The notes below the pieces were generated by a model. It was not told where the DNA came from. It saw only the letters and a program-made list of their open reading frames with translations, and did no database searches. A program made the translations under genes and the position numbers. A stretch of 64,000 nt of DNA, from contig OZ220743.1 in NCBI GenBank assembly GCA_965116965.1, positions 248,001 to 312,000 of the forward strand, given 5' to 3'. Below, in pieces: positions 51,210 to 62,100 of the stretch; position 1 is the stretch's first letter, and every line of letters begins with the position of its first letter. The DNA is from Aldehydirespirator sp965116965 (GTDB taxonomy: Bacteria; Actinomycetota; Acidimicrobiia; Acidimicrobiales; Aldehydirespiratoraceae).

Positions 51210-52616
51210 CTACCCGAACAGCGGCTGGGGCTGCACCCGGGCGACAGGTCGCTTCGACCTGGTGTCGCTGCGGGGTGGAGGCCCGTTCGCAGGTGGCGGA
51301 TCGGGGGCGCGGGCGGGTCCATGACGGATCCGCTCAGGCGGCTCGATCGTGTACAGCCCCCGCCCGTCGGGAACCTCCCGCCAGCCGTGGTGGTGGACCT
51401 TCTGGTGGCAGGCCCAACACAACAACATCATGTTGTCGATGTCAGTGCGCCCGCCCCGGGACACAGGCTCGACGTGGTGGCCGTCACAGATCCACATGTC
51501 CGCGCCGCAGCCCCCACAGGCTCCGTAGCGGGCCCGCAGCGCGTTCATCTGGGCCTTGGTGGCCCGCCGCTTGGTGTGGCCGTGCCACAGCGGCATCCCC
51601 TCAGAGCTGAACACCACCCCCTTGATGGCCGCGTTGCAGAAGTGCTCCTCAAGCACGCTCTGGGGGATCACCTCGCTCCCGGCTATCTCCGCGAACGCCT
51701 CGGTGCCGGCCGCGTCGAGGTGCTGCACGATAGTGATGTCAGCCGACGGCTTGCCCCGACAGCCGCACTTTCCGCCGGCGCCGCCGCTGCGGCCTTTGCC
51801 GGCGCCTGCGCCGAACCCGTTGGTGTGTCCGTCGCCGTTGGTGCTGCTCTCAGTGCCGCCATCGCCAGACCCGTTCGTGGCGGTTTCCACGCGGGAGTAG
51901 ATGCTGCCGTGTGAGGTCAAAGTGTCGAGGGCGTCGGCCATCCGCTGGTTGAGGGTGCGCTTGTCTGCGCCGGGGCTGTGCAGGTCGAGCCGGCGCAGCC
52001 GCTCGGCCTCCTGGAGGAACCGCTTGCGCACCTTGGCACCCGTCACCGGGTCCAGCTCGCCCCGAACCAACACCATCCCGTCGTCGCCATCGAAGATGCT
52101 CAACCGCCGCCGGGCCCGCTGCCGCCGGTACAGCTCCTCACCGCCGTCATCCTGGCGCTCCGCCGCCCACCGGCCCGCCTCACGAGCGAACTGCTCAGGC
52201 GACAGCTCGCCGGCTCTCGCCAACAACTCTGAGTCGTGCTCCACCTGCTCGGAACTGGTCTTGTCGCATGTGCCCGCCAGCACCTTGGCGTTGGCAACGG
52301 AGATGTTGCCGTTCTCGACCGCGTCGCGCACCGAAGGCAACGACTCCAGCTGTTTCGCGACCTTCACCTGCCCCGCCGCGTCTCGCCGCGACAGCCCAGC
52401 AGCCTGTGCCAGCACCCCCACACCGCCGTCGCCGTGACGCTCCCGCAACGCGAGTCCAGCAGCCGCATCGGCCTGCAACACCGTCAACTGCCCGCCGAAC
52501 GCCTTGCACTCGCCCAGCAGCGCCCGCAGCTCCGAGGTCGAAGTGGCCGGATCGTTCACCAGCCGGATCAGCTCCGCCAGCCCCTCCCGCACTCGTCGTG
52601 CCGCTTCGATACCCAC
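51210..52616 (-). CDS. DUF222 HNH endonuclease-domain protein
   Basis: 468 residues. The long N-terminal DUF222 helical region (ELRALLGECKAFGGQLTVLQ, SLPSVRDAVENGNISVANAK) is followed by a glycine-rich low-complexity stretch and a C-terminal HNH site: CGGCGADMWICDGHHVEP, then GGRTDIDNMMLLCWACHQKVHH (quoted in parts), which gives the zinc-binding cysteines and the HxxP..N..H order. Actinobacteria carry many copies of this family, also called 13E12-type repeats; their DNA-cutting role is presumed. GTG 52616 is preferred to ATG 52652 because GGATG stands before it. Confidence 0.87.
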   Translation of the reverse strand: MGIEAARRVREGLAELIRLVNDPATSTSELRALLGECKAFGGQLTVLQADAAAGLALRERHGDGGVGVLAQAAGLSRRDAAGQVKVAKQLESLPSVRDAVENGNISVANAKVLAGTCDKTSSEQVEHDSELLARAGELSPEQFAREAGRWAAERQDDGGEELYRRQRARRRLSIFDGDDGMVLVRGELDPVTGAKVRKRFLQEAERLRRLDLHSPGADKRTLNQRMADALDTLTSHGSIYSRVETATNGSGDGGTESSTNGDGHTNGFGAGAGKGRSGGAGGKCGCRGKPSADITIVQHLDAAGTEAFAEIAGSEVIPQSVLEEHFCNAAIKGVVFSSEGMPLWHGHTKRRATKAQMNALRARYGACGGCGADMWICDGHHVEPVSRGGRTDIDNMMLLCWACHQKVHHHGWREVPDGRGLYTIEPPERIRHGPARAPDPPPANGPPPRSDTRSKRPVARVQPQPLFG

Positions 52617-52727
52617 GGACACATCCTGCCATAGGGGTGTGACAACTGTCAAGCCTTTACAATATTTTTCATGATGCTTAGACCCCAGACGCGTCGCTAG
52701 GCGTTCAGCACATGAAATGCGTCCGGA

Positions 52728-53117
52728 TCAGAGGAGTTCGACCTCGCAACGGATACCGGCGGCATGGGCCAGCCGCTGGTCGGAGGTCAGCAGCGTCGCC
52801 CCGATCGCCTCCGCCAGAGCGACGTACGCAGCGTCGTAGACGGTGAGATTGTCCCTGAGCTCCCAGCAGCGCGGCAACAGCGGACGGTGATCACAGCGAG
52901 TGACGGGCAGCACCGCTAGGTGTCGCAGAGCGGAGTGAGCCGCCGCGGCGGTCAGTGCATCCCTGCGTACGAGTCCCCGCAGGGCCGAGGCGACCTCGAG
53001 GTCGAGCAGATGCGGCGCCAGGGAGGCCTCCCCCGTGATGCGGCGCATTGCTTCGACGCCGCGCTCACCCGACCCGGCCACGGCCTCGGTGACCACACTG
53101 GCGTCGACGACGATCAA
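52728..53117 (-). CDS. VapC-type PIN-domain toxin
   Basis: 129 residues with a standard PIN fold: MIVVDASVVTEAVA with the first catalytic Asp, SLAPHLLDLEVASAL with a conserved acidic position, NLTVYDAAYVALAEA and the final LLTSDQRLAHAAG. Four acidic residues for metal binding are all visible. The start overlaps the antitoxin stop by 4 bp. VapC toxins cut specific RNAs, often initiator tRNA or rRNA. It is a normal-length and apparently intact member. Confidence 0.92.
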   Translation of the reverse strand: MIVVDASVVTEAVAGSGERGVEAMRRITGEASLAPHLLDLEVASALRGLVRRDALTAAAAHSALRHLAVLPVTRCDHRPLLPRCWELRDNLTVYDAAYVALAEAIGATLLTSDQRLAHAAGIRCEVELL

Positions 53118-53356
53118 TGCGATTCGCGATCGGCCCGGATGACCTCCACGATCACCTCTGGGTCCAAGTCGGACTCACCGTGGGCGAGAGCGGCCGCTCG
53201 CTTGCGGGCAAGCAGTTCCTCCGCGCTGGCAAGATCCGCCTGCCTGCACACCGCGTCGAGCATGTACTGCTGCAGTGACTGGCCAGCGGAGGCAGCCCGG
53301 ATCCTCAGCCTTCGATGGATGTCGTCGGGTATGTGTTTGATCTGTATCGTCGCCAT
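53114..53356 (-). CDS. VapB-type antitoxin (FitA-like RHH)
   Basis: 80 residues: MATIQIKHIPDDIHRRLRIR followed by SAGQSLQQYMLDAVCRQ is the FitA-type ribbon-helix-helix motif for DNA binding, and the basic-acidic C-terminus would wrap the PIN toxin. TACTCT on the minus strand ends six bases before the ATG, and AGCGCT...AGCGC symmetry lies just upstream, so an autoregulated leaderless promoter is likely. Confidence 0.9.
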   Translation of the reverse strand: MATIQIKHIPDDIHRRLRIRAASAGQSLQQYMLDAVCRQADLASAEELLARKRAAALAHGESDLDPEVIVEVIRADRESH

Positions 53357-53362
53357 GGGACA

Positions 53363-53393
53363 AGAGTAGCGCCAAACTAACGCTGATAGCGCT
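53363..53393 (-). promoter_or_regulatory. VapBC promoter and imperfect palindrome
   Basis: The minus-strand -10 TACTCT (53363-53368) ends six bases before the antitoxin ATG. AGCGCC and AGCGCT half-sites around it form a partial palindrome, a plausible RHH operator. Confidence 0.4.
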
Positions 53394-53446
53394 GGATTGG
53401 AGCTGATCCGGGACCAACTGACACGGGCAAACGCAACAGTGCGACA

Positions 53447-55210
53447 ATGCGGGGCGAGATGACGTCACCGAAAGCCAGCCACGCCATCCGCTACGAGCCT
53501 GATGAGCCCTGCCCGCCGCTGATCGCGCTGAGCGTCGGAGCTCAGGGGGTCATGCTGGTGCTGGCAACGATCGTGCTGATCGTGGCCATCACCGCCCGGG
53601 CCGGTGACCAGGACGACAGCTATCTCACCTGGGCCGTGTTCGCGTCCCTGGTCATCGCCGGTGGACTCACCGCGCTGCAAGCCGCCCGGTTCTGGCGGCT
53701 CGGCGGCGGGCACGTCCTGATCATGGGTCCTACGCCCAACTACGTCGCAGTCTCGGTGCTGGCCCTGGCCGCGGGCGGGCCGGCATTGCTCGCCAGCCTC
53801 ACCGTTGCGGCCGCGCTCTTCTACATCGTGTTGTCACTCTGGCTGCCGTTGCTGCGCCGGATCATCACACCGGTGGTCTCGGGCACGGCGCTCATGCTGA
53901 TAGCAGCCACGATCCTGCCCATCGCGCTCGACCGCGTGAACGAAGTGCCCCCGGGGACAGCCGACGCGGCCGGCCCGGTAGTGGCTCTCGTGACTCTGGT
54001 CGCCGTCGTCGCGCTCGCGCTCCGAGTCTCTGGAGCTTGGCGGGTCTGGTCGCCGATCCTGGGCATCGCGGCCGGCTGCGTCGTGGCTGTCATGTTCGGT
54101 GCGTACGAGCTCCAACCGATTCGCGACGCTCGCTGGGTCGGACTTCCAGACACCGGCTTCCCTGGAATCGACCTGACCCCGGGCGTCGAATTCTGGGCCC
54201 TGCTGCCCGCCTTCGTGGTGATTGCCCTCGTGGGCGCGGTCAAGAACATCGGCGACTGCGTCGCCATCCAGCAAGTCTCCTGGCGCCGACCGCGGGTCAG
54301 CGACTTCCGGTTGGTACAAGGATCTCTCAACACCAACGGTGTCGGCATCCTGCTATCAGGCGTGGCTGGAACGCCGCCGAACTCCGTCTATTCGTCGTCC
54401 AGTCCATTGCTGGTCAGCCTCACCGGAGTGGCCGCCCGTCGCGTCGGCTACGCGATCGGGACGTCGATGGTCGTGCTGTCGCTGCTGCCCAAGGTGACGG
54501 CCGTGCTCCTCGCCATCCCCAGCCCGGTCATGGGCGCCTACCTTCTCACCGCCGTCGGCATCCTCTTCGTCAGCGGCATCCAGACCGTGGTGAGCGACGG
54601 CCTCGACCGGGGCAAGGCCCTCGCCGTGGGGATCGCGTTCTCGGTGGGCGTCGGCCTGGACAACCAGACCATCGGCGCAGAGCTGATGGGCGAGACATGG
54701 GGGCCACTGATCGACAACGGCATGCTGGCCGGGGCTCTAACCGCGGTGCTGATCACCCAGTTCATGGAGCTGACGAGCCGGGGCCGCAGAGCGCGCCTGG
54801 AAGCCGACCTGCATCCGTCGGCCGCCGGCGAGATCGACGGGTTCCTCCGCGGCTTCGCGGCCGACATCGGATGGGACGATTCGGCCGCACAGCGACTGCG
54901 CTCCGCGGGCGAGGAGACCCTGATGAGCCTCGTGCCACCGGACGGCGACCAGCCGGCCGGCGACGCTCCGGGCCTGATCATCGTGGCCCGCCACAGCGGC
55001 ACGGTGGTGGAGATGGAGTTCCTGGCCGTGTTCGACGAGCAGAACCTCGAGGACCGCCTGGCCCACCTGGGCGAGGAGTCCCAGAGCGCGGCGGGCATGG
55101 AGGAGGGCGAGATCTCACTCAGGCTTCTGAGGCACTACGCCTCGTCGGTGCACCACCAGAAGTTCCATGGGCTTGATGTCGTGACGGTGCAGGTCAGAGA
55201 GACGGGTTAG
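53447..55210 (+). CDS. NCS2-like (xanthine/uracil) permease with C-terminal HATPase-like domain
   Basis: 587 residues. The first ~440 form a multi-span NCS2-type transporter with NTNGVGILLSGVAGTPPNSV and VTAVLLAIPSPVMGAYLLTA, the usual helix-10 region. After a short linker (SRGRRARLEADLHPSAAGE) comes a soluble domain with IGWDDSAAQRLRSAGEETLM, which looks like the N-box helix of an anti-sigma/histidine-kinase-like ATPase, then LIIVARHSGTVVEMEFLAVF. This extension is unusual for a nucleobase permease and may give regulation by nucleotide binding. ATG 53447 or 53459 can be the start. It has its own gene unit before the hydrolase-PKS operon. Confidence 0.75.
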   Translation: MRGEMTSPKASHAIRYEPDEPCPPLIALSVGAQGVMLVLATIVLIVAITARAGDQDDSYLTWAVFASLVIAGGLTALQAARFWRLGGGHVLIMGPTPNYVAVSVLALAAGGPALLASLTVAAALFYIVLSLWLPLLRRIITPVVSGTALMLIAATILPIALDRVNEVPPGTADAAGPVVALVTLVAVVALALRVSGAWRVWSPILGIAAGCVVAVMFGAYELQPIRDARWVGLPDTGFPGIDLTPGVEFWALLPAFVVIALVGAVKNIGDCVAIQQVSWRRPRVSDFRLVQGSLNTNGVGILLSGVAGTPPNSVYSSSSPLLVSLTGVAARRVGYAIGTSMVVLSLLPKVTAVLLAIPSPVMGAYLLTAVGILFVSGIQTVVSDGLDRGKALAVGIAFSVGVGLDNQTIGAELMGETWGPLIDNGMLAGALTAVLITQFMELTSRGRRARLEADLHPSAAGEIDGFLRGFAADIGWDDSAAQRLRSAGEETLMSLVPPDGDQPAGDAPGLIIVARHSGTVVEMEFLAVFDEQNLEDRLAHLGEESQSAAGMEEGEISLRLLRHYASSVHHQKFHGLDVVTVQVRETG

Positions 55211-55241
55211 CCCGGCCTTCAGGGCCGGCTCCGGCACCCGG

Positions 55242-55254
55242 TACGATCCACCCG
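55242..55254 (+). promoter_or_regulatory. Leaderless -10 of the hydrolase-PKS operon
   Basis: TACGAT (55242-55247) ends seven bases before the hydrolase ATG, in the TAnnnT arrangement seen at other genes of this window. No -35 is clear. Confidence 0.4.
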
Positions 55255-56160
55255 ATGGCCTCGGAAGCTGCCTGGATCCTTCCCGAGCCACTGTCGATCC
55301 ACGAGGTCCCGGTGGAAGGGGACGCCACCATTACCGTGCGCCGGCACGGGAACCCGGAAGGCACCAGGCTGGTCCTGAGCCATGGCATCGGTCTCTCAAT
55401 CGACCTCTACTACCCGTTCTGGTCGCTTCTGACCGAGGAATTCGATGTCGTCGTCTACGACCTCAGAAGCCACGGCTGGAACGCGGTCAGCCCACTGTCG
55501 GACCACACCGTCCCCACCTTCGTCACCGACCATGACCTCGTCCTCGACGCCATCGACGACCGCTACGGGGAGAAGCCGCAGGTGGGTGTGTTCCACTCGG
55601 TTTCGTCGTTGGCTCCGTTGCTGTCGCCCACGGAAGGGAGCCGCTTCTCGGCCCTGGTGTTGTTCGACCCTCCCCTGCGCAAACCGGTCGAGACCCGCAA
55701 CGAGTTCGACGAAGCGATCAAGCGCGCCGCCAAGATGGCCGAGCAGCGCACCTATCAGTTCAAGACCCTGGAGGTCTATACCGACCTGCTCGCCTTCCTG
55801 CCCCCGTTCAGGCGGATGGTCCCCGGTGTTCATCACCTGATGGCGAGTACCACGCTGCGCCAGGCTGAGAACGGCTCCGGCTATGAACTTCGCTTCCCCC
55901 GGGAGCACGAGGCGCAGATCATGGCTCATGCCAGGATCTTCGCGGTGCTGGTCGACCTGGATGCTCTGCAATGCCCGACCAAGGTGATCGGCGCCGACCC
56001 GACGCTGCCCTACTCGTATCTCCCGACGCTCGACTTCGGCGAGATGTTGACAGTGGACTACGACTTCCTGCCCGACGCCACGCACTTCCTCCAGCTGGAG
56101 CAGCCGGACAGCTGTGTGGCCATCATGCGCAAGTTCCTGGAGCCGATCGGCCTTGCCTGA
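55255..56160 (+). CDS. Alpha/beta-hydrolase fold protein, coupled to the PKS
   Basis: 301 residues: RLVLSHGIGLSIDLYYPFWS (oxyanion region), FDVVVYDLRSHGWNAVSP, a nucleophile-elbow-like VFHSVSSLAPLL in which the usual G-x-S-x-G is changed to H-S-V-S-S, and a late DATHFLQLEQPD with the catalytic His. It may act as a thioesterase or editing hydrolase for the PKS product. TACGAT ends seven bases before the ATG (leaderless). The last eight bases overlap the PKS start, so the two proteins are made together. Confidence 0.82.
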   Translation: MASEAAWILPEPLSIHEVPVEGDATITVRRHGNPEGTRLVLSHGIGLSIDLYYPFWSLLTEEFDVVVYDLRSHGWNAVSPLSDHTVPTFVTDHDLVLDAIDDRYGEKPQVGVFHSVSSLAPLLSPTEGSRFSALVLFDPPLRKPVETRNEFDEAIKRAAKMAEQRTYQFKTLEVYTDLLAFLPPFRRMVPGVHHLMASTTLRQAENGSGYELRFPREHEAQIMAHARIFAVLVDLDALQCPTKVIGADPTLPYSYLPTLDFGEMLTVDYDFLPDATHFLQLEQPDSCVAIMRKFLEPIGLA

Positions 56161-59100
56161 TTCGCCCCGGCACACCGGAGGCCCGCCCGGGTCGCCGATA
56201 GCGGTCGTGGGAATGGCGTGCCGGTTCCCCGGCGCGCCCGATGTGCCGGCCTTCTGGCGGCTCCTGGACGAAGGCGCCAGCGCCATCACCGAGGGCGAGC
56301 CCGGCTCGGGCGTGGGCCGGGTGGGCGAACTATTCCCCGAAGCGGCGACCCAGAACAGTGCCTGCCGGTTCGGCGCCTTCATCGACGGGATCGACCAGTT
56401 CGACGCCGCCTTCTTCCGCATCTCGCCGGTGGAGGCGCAGCTGCTCGACCCCCAGCAGCGGCTGATGCTGGAAGTCAGTTGGCAGGCCCTGGAGGACGCC
56501 GGTATCGACCCCGATGGGCTCAAGGGCAGCCGCACCGGCGTCTACGCGGGGATAAGCAACAACGAGTACCGGGCTCTGGTGCTCGACGGGAACGACACCG
56601 CCGAGCCCGCGGCCAGCCTCTACTCCGTTGCCGGGACCTCGTTCAACACCGCCATAGGGAGGGTCGCCTTCGCGCTTGGGCTGCGAGGCCCGGCCATGGC
56701 CGTGGACACGGCCTGCTCCTCGTCACTGGCAGCCGTGCACCAGGCGGTGTCCGGCCTCCAGAGAGGCGAGGCCGACCTCGCCCTCGCCGGCGGAGTGCAC
56801 GCCATCCTGTCGGGCCGGCTCTTCGAGCTTCGGGGCAACGCGGGGATGCTGGCGCCCGACGGACGCTGCAAGACCTTCGACGCGGCGGCCAACGGCTACG
56901 TGAGGGGCGAGGGCTGCGGGATCCTGGTACTGAAGCGCCTCAGCGACGCCGAGGCCGACGGGGATCGGATCTGGGGCGTGATCCGGGGCACGGCCCTGAA
57001 CCAGGACGGTGCCAGCCAGGGTCTCACCGTCCCGAACGGCGAGGCCCAGCAGCAGGTGATCGCCGATGCCCTGGCCTGGGCGGGCGTCGAGGCCGCGGAT
57101 GTGGACTACGTGGAGACCCACGGCACGGGCACACCGGTCGGCGATCCCATCGAGGCCGAGGCCACCGGGATGGCGTACCGCGCCGGACGGGACCGCCCTC
57201 TGCTGATCGGGTCGGTCAAGACCAACCTCGGCCATCTGGAGTCGGCCGCCGGCGCAGCCAGCCTGATCAAGGTGATGCTGGCCATGAAGCGAGGGGTCAT
57301 CCCCTCCCATCTCAACTTCCGCGACCCGAATCCCGAGATCCCATGGGAGCGGCTGCCGCTGCAAGTCACCGCGGAGCCCATGGGTTGGCCCCACCACGGC
57401 GACCGCCGGCCGCTGGCCGGGGTGAGCGGGTTCGGCTGGTCGGGCACCAACGCCCATGTGGTGGTGGAGGGGTACGGAACGCCGGTCGTCGCCGTCGACG
57501 GCGACGACCCGCAGCGCTGGCTGCGTGGGCCGGCCCGGTCGGTCGCCATCGATGCGCCGGCCGGGGTGGATGACGCAGCGCCCGCTCCGGAGGCTCGCCC
57601 GGCCCGGCTGCTGCCCGTATCGGCCAAGACCGGCGACGCCCTGCGGGAGATGGCGGCCCGCTACGCGGCGTGGCTCGAGGACCGCTCCGATGATCCGTCC
57701 GGCGACACAGAGGCGGACCGGCTGCTGTCCGACGCGGCCTGGACCGCAGGAGTGGGACGGAGCCACTTCGCCCGACGGGCCGGTGTGGTGTTCTCGGACG
57801 GGGAGTCCCTGAAGGCAGGGTTGAGAGTGCTGGCGGAGGGCGACGAGCCGCCGCGCCGGACGGCCACCAGGATCGCCTTCGCCTACACGGGCCAGGCCAG
57901 CCAGTGGACAGGCATGGGCCGCGCCCTCTACGACTCCGAGCCGGTCTTCCGGGCCGTTCTCGACCGCTGCGACCAGGCGCTGAGAGCCGAGCGCGGCGTC
58001 TCCATGCTCGATGTGATGTTCGGCTCCGACACCGAAGCCACCGATCTGGACGATCCGGCCTGGACCCAGCCCTGCATCTACGCGATCGAGTGCGCACTGA
58101 CCAGTCTCTGGTCCAGCGTCGGAGTCCAACCCGATGTGGTCGTCGGCCACAGTCTCGGTGAGATAGCGGCCGCCCATGCCGCCGGGGCGTTCAGCCTCGA
58201 GGACGGCCTGCGTTTCGCGGCCTCCCGCGGCGCACTGATGGGCGGGCTGCCCGAGGACGGTGCCATGGCCGCGGTATTCGCCACACCGGAACGGGTGGCG
58301 GCTGCGGTAGAGGAGCTCAACGCCTCGACCGGGGGGTCGCCGGCGAGCGTGGCCGCCGACAACGGGATGCATCAGGTGATCAGTGGCCCGGCCGCCAAGG
58401 TCGAGAGCCTGCTCGAAGGCTTCGAGTCAGAGAAGGTATGGGTTCGCAGGCTGCGCAAGAGCCCCGCCTACCACAGCGCGCTGGTGGAACCGGCCCTGGA
58501 CGATCTCGAGGCGGTGGTCGACGGCATCGAGACCGAGGCGCCGTCGGTCACCTACGTGAGCAGCATGACCGGCCAGGCGCTGGAGGCGGGCGAAGCCCTC
58601 GACGGCCGCTACTGGCGGCGCCAGGCCCGAGCCCCGGTCGCCTTCCGCACCTGTGTCGAGACGCTGGCCGCCATGGGCGTGGACACGGTGATCGAGATAG
58701 GTCCCGACACGGTGCTGGGTCCCACCGTCGCGACCGCATGGCCCCAACAACCCGTCACGGCCGAGCCGGCCATCGCCTCCAGCATGCGGAAACCGTCGGC
58801 CGGCAAGCCGGACCCGCCCGACGGCAGCGGCTTTCTCGACGCGGTCGCAGCCGCCTACGGCGCCGGAGTCGACGTGTCGTTCAAGGGCCTCTTCGCCACC
58901 GAGAGCCGAAGCCGCGTGCCCCTTCCCGGCTACCCGTTCCAGCACCAGCGCCACTGGGTGGAGCCGCCTCGCCGGCGCAGGCAGAGCGCAGGCGACCCGC
59001 TGCTGGGAACGCGCCACGACTCGCCGCGGGGCGAGACCCTCTACACCACCGAGATGTTCTCATCCGACCCGGCATGGCTCGACGACCACCGCGTGTACGG

Positions 59101-62100
59101 GCGGGTGATCACGCCGGGCGCACTGTACGGCTCGATGGCCGCCGCGGCCTGCGGACCGCCAGGCGATCCGTGGTCGCTGATAGTGGAGGACCTTCAACTC
59201 CACAGTCCGATGATCTTCGACGAGGACGACCCGCAGGATCCCACCGAGGCCGCGGGGCGCAGCGTGCAGTTCGTGCTCGACCGCTCTGATGCAGCGGCGC
59301 CACGCCGATTCGAAGTGTTCAGCCGGTCCGACGGCGAGGACGGATGGACTCTGCACGCCCAGGGTCAGGTGTCGTCCGGTACCAGCCCATCGCTCGGCTC
59401 CGAACCGCTCGCGCTGGAGCAACTCGGCGCCGATCTCACCACTGTCGACCTCGCGGAGTTCTACCGGGCCCGGGCCGATGCGGGAGTGGACCTCGGCGAA
59501 TCGTTCCGCACGCTGCACTCGCTTTCGGTCGGCGATGGCGAGGCGCTGGGCGAGGTCGCCCTGCCCGACGGCGCGGATGGCGGCGGCGCGGTGATGCACC
59601 CGCTCCTGCTCGACGGCTGCTTCCAGGTGATGGCCGCCGCCCGGCGCACCAGCGGCGCGGAGGACGGTTCTCCCTACCTGCCGTTCGGATGGGAGCGATT
59701 GTGGCTCGACGGCCCACTCCCCGACCGGCTGCTCTGCCACGCCCGCCTCCGTGAGCCGAGGGGCGAGACCGACGGCGAACCGGCCGGGCCCCGTGAGGTG
59801 ATCGCAGCCGACCTGCGGTTCTACACCCTCGACGGCACCGGTCTCGGCGGCCTGGACTCTTACACGGTCAAGCGGGCCACCCGGGCGGCTCTGCTCTCCG
59901 CGTCCGAGGGGCTAGACGACCTGTTGTACGAGGTTGTGTGGCGGGACCGACCCCTGCTCGACGGGGTGGTACCCGCCGATTTCCTTCCGAGCCCTGCGGC
60001 GGTGGCAGCCCGCTCCAGCCCGTTCGCGGCGTACCTGGAGGCCGCAGCGGTGGACACAGCCAGCCGGGCCAGCCTGTTGACCGACCTGGAGCGGTTGTCG
60101 TGGCGTTATGCGTTGCAGGCGCTGGAGCGCCTGGGCTGGCAGCACACTGAGGGCACCGAGATCGAGCCCGACAGCCTGCGCCAACAACTCGGGGTGCTGC
60201 CCGAGCACAGCCGAGTCTTCCGCCGGCTGTTCGAGCTGCTGGCCCGAGCAGGCGTGGTCGAGGCCACCGGGGACGGTTTCGTTGTCACGGCAGGGCCGGA
60301 GGATTCCCTTCCAGCGGCGCTTCCGGCCGATACCGAGGAGTTCGCGGCTCAGATGGCGGACCGGTACGAGCACGGTTCGACCGAGATCGGTCTCTTCCGG
60401 CGCAGTGCCGGTGCCCTGGCCGAGGTGCTCACCGGCGACGCCGACCCGTTGACGCTGCTGTTCAGCAGCGGTGAGCCCACTGCGGCCGACCTGTACCTCA
60501 AGGCGCCGGTGGCAAGGGCGGCCAACCAGATGCTGGCCGACGCGGTGACTGCCCTGCTGGAACAGCTGCCCGAAGACCGCCGGCTGCGAGTTGTCGAGGT
60601 CGGTGCGGGCACCGGCTCGGCCACGGCCGCGGTGCTGCCGGAACTGCCCGAGGGGCGTTTCGACTACACCTACACCGATATCTCCGCCGGCTTCTTCGCT
60701 GAAGCCGAGGGGCGTTTCGGCGGCCGCGAGGCGTGCATCGAGTACCGGGTGCTCGACATCGAGAAGGACCCGGCCACCCAAGGCTTCGACTACCACAGCT
60801 ACGACCTGCTCATCGCGTCCAACGTGCTGCACGCCACCCGCTACCTGTCCGAGACGCTCGAGCACTGCCGGAACCTGCTGGCACCGTCGGGCCATCTCGT
60901 GGCCCTCGAGAACCTCCGGGGGCAGGGCTGGCTGGACCTGACCTTCGGGCAGTTGGACGGTTGGTGGCGTTTCGCCGATCCCTGCCGGCCGCACCACGCC
61001 CTGGCCGGCCCCGCCGTCTGGCGGCAGGCGCTCGCCGATGCCGGCTTCAGTGGCACCGAAGTCCTGGGAGCAGACGAGTCCGATCCCGACCAGGAGCCCG
61101 ATCGGGGCGTGATCCTGGCCCAGGGTCCGGCCCAGGTCACCGAGCGCCCAGGAGTGTGGGTCCTGGCCGCTGATCAGACCGGTGTGGCCGGCGAGCTGGC
61201 CACCCGATTGGCCGCCCGCAACCAGACCGTCGTGCTGGCTGCCGACGAGACGGAATCCAGGCACGCGGTGCGCCCGTCCGACGGGGTCTCGCTAGCTGTC
61301 ATCGACATGGAGCAGCGCTCCGATTGGCTGGCACTCTTCGAGAGCCTCCCGCCGGACGTGCCCCTGAGCGGGGTGGGCCACTTCGCCGCCCTCGACAACC
61401 GTGGCGCCCAGGCCGCCACCGCAGAACTGGCAACCGACGTGAAGAGGGCCACGGCGACTGCGCTCGCGCTCATGCAGGGCCTTGCCGACGCCGACCTGGC
61501 CGTGGCCAAAGGCGTGTGGTTCGTAACCCGGGGCGGCCAGGTGCTGGAGCACGAGCGCGTCGACGGTCTCGCCGGTTCGGCGCTGTGGGGCTTCGGGAAG
61601 GTCGCGGCCCGGGAGGCAACCCATCTGCAGCCGAGGATGATCGACCTGGACCCTGCGGAGAACATGCCGTGGCCCGACCTCTCCGAAGAGTTCCTGTACC
61701 CCGACCCCGAAACGCACGTCGCCTACCGAACGGGGCACCGCCAGACCGCCCGGCTGGTGCGGACCTCCACCGGCGCCGAGCGCCTGAGCCTGCCCGAGCC
61801 GGCCGGCCAGTCGGCCTGGCTGCTGGAACCCGACCCTCAGGGCGCGCTGGAGAGGCTCGAGGTGGAAGCCGCCCCGGCCCGCTCGCTGTCCTCCGGCGAG
61901 GTCCGTGTGGCCGTGCTGGCCACCGGGCTCAACTTCTGGGACATGTTCCGCTCCCTGGGCGTGATCGATGAGGGTCTGCTGGGAGGCGAGTTCTGCGGGC
62001 GGGTGCTCGAAGTCGGGCCGGGCGTGACGACGGTGCAGGAGGGCGACCGGGTGGTCGGCCTGGCCTTCGGAACCTTCTCCTCGGAGGCGGTGACCTGCGA

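Noticed and set aside
56723..58372. 549-codon minus-strand frame in the PKS region
   Set aside because: Antisense of the KS and AT domains, whose motifs are intact on the plus strand.
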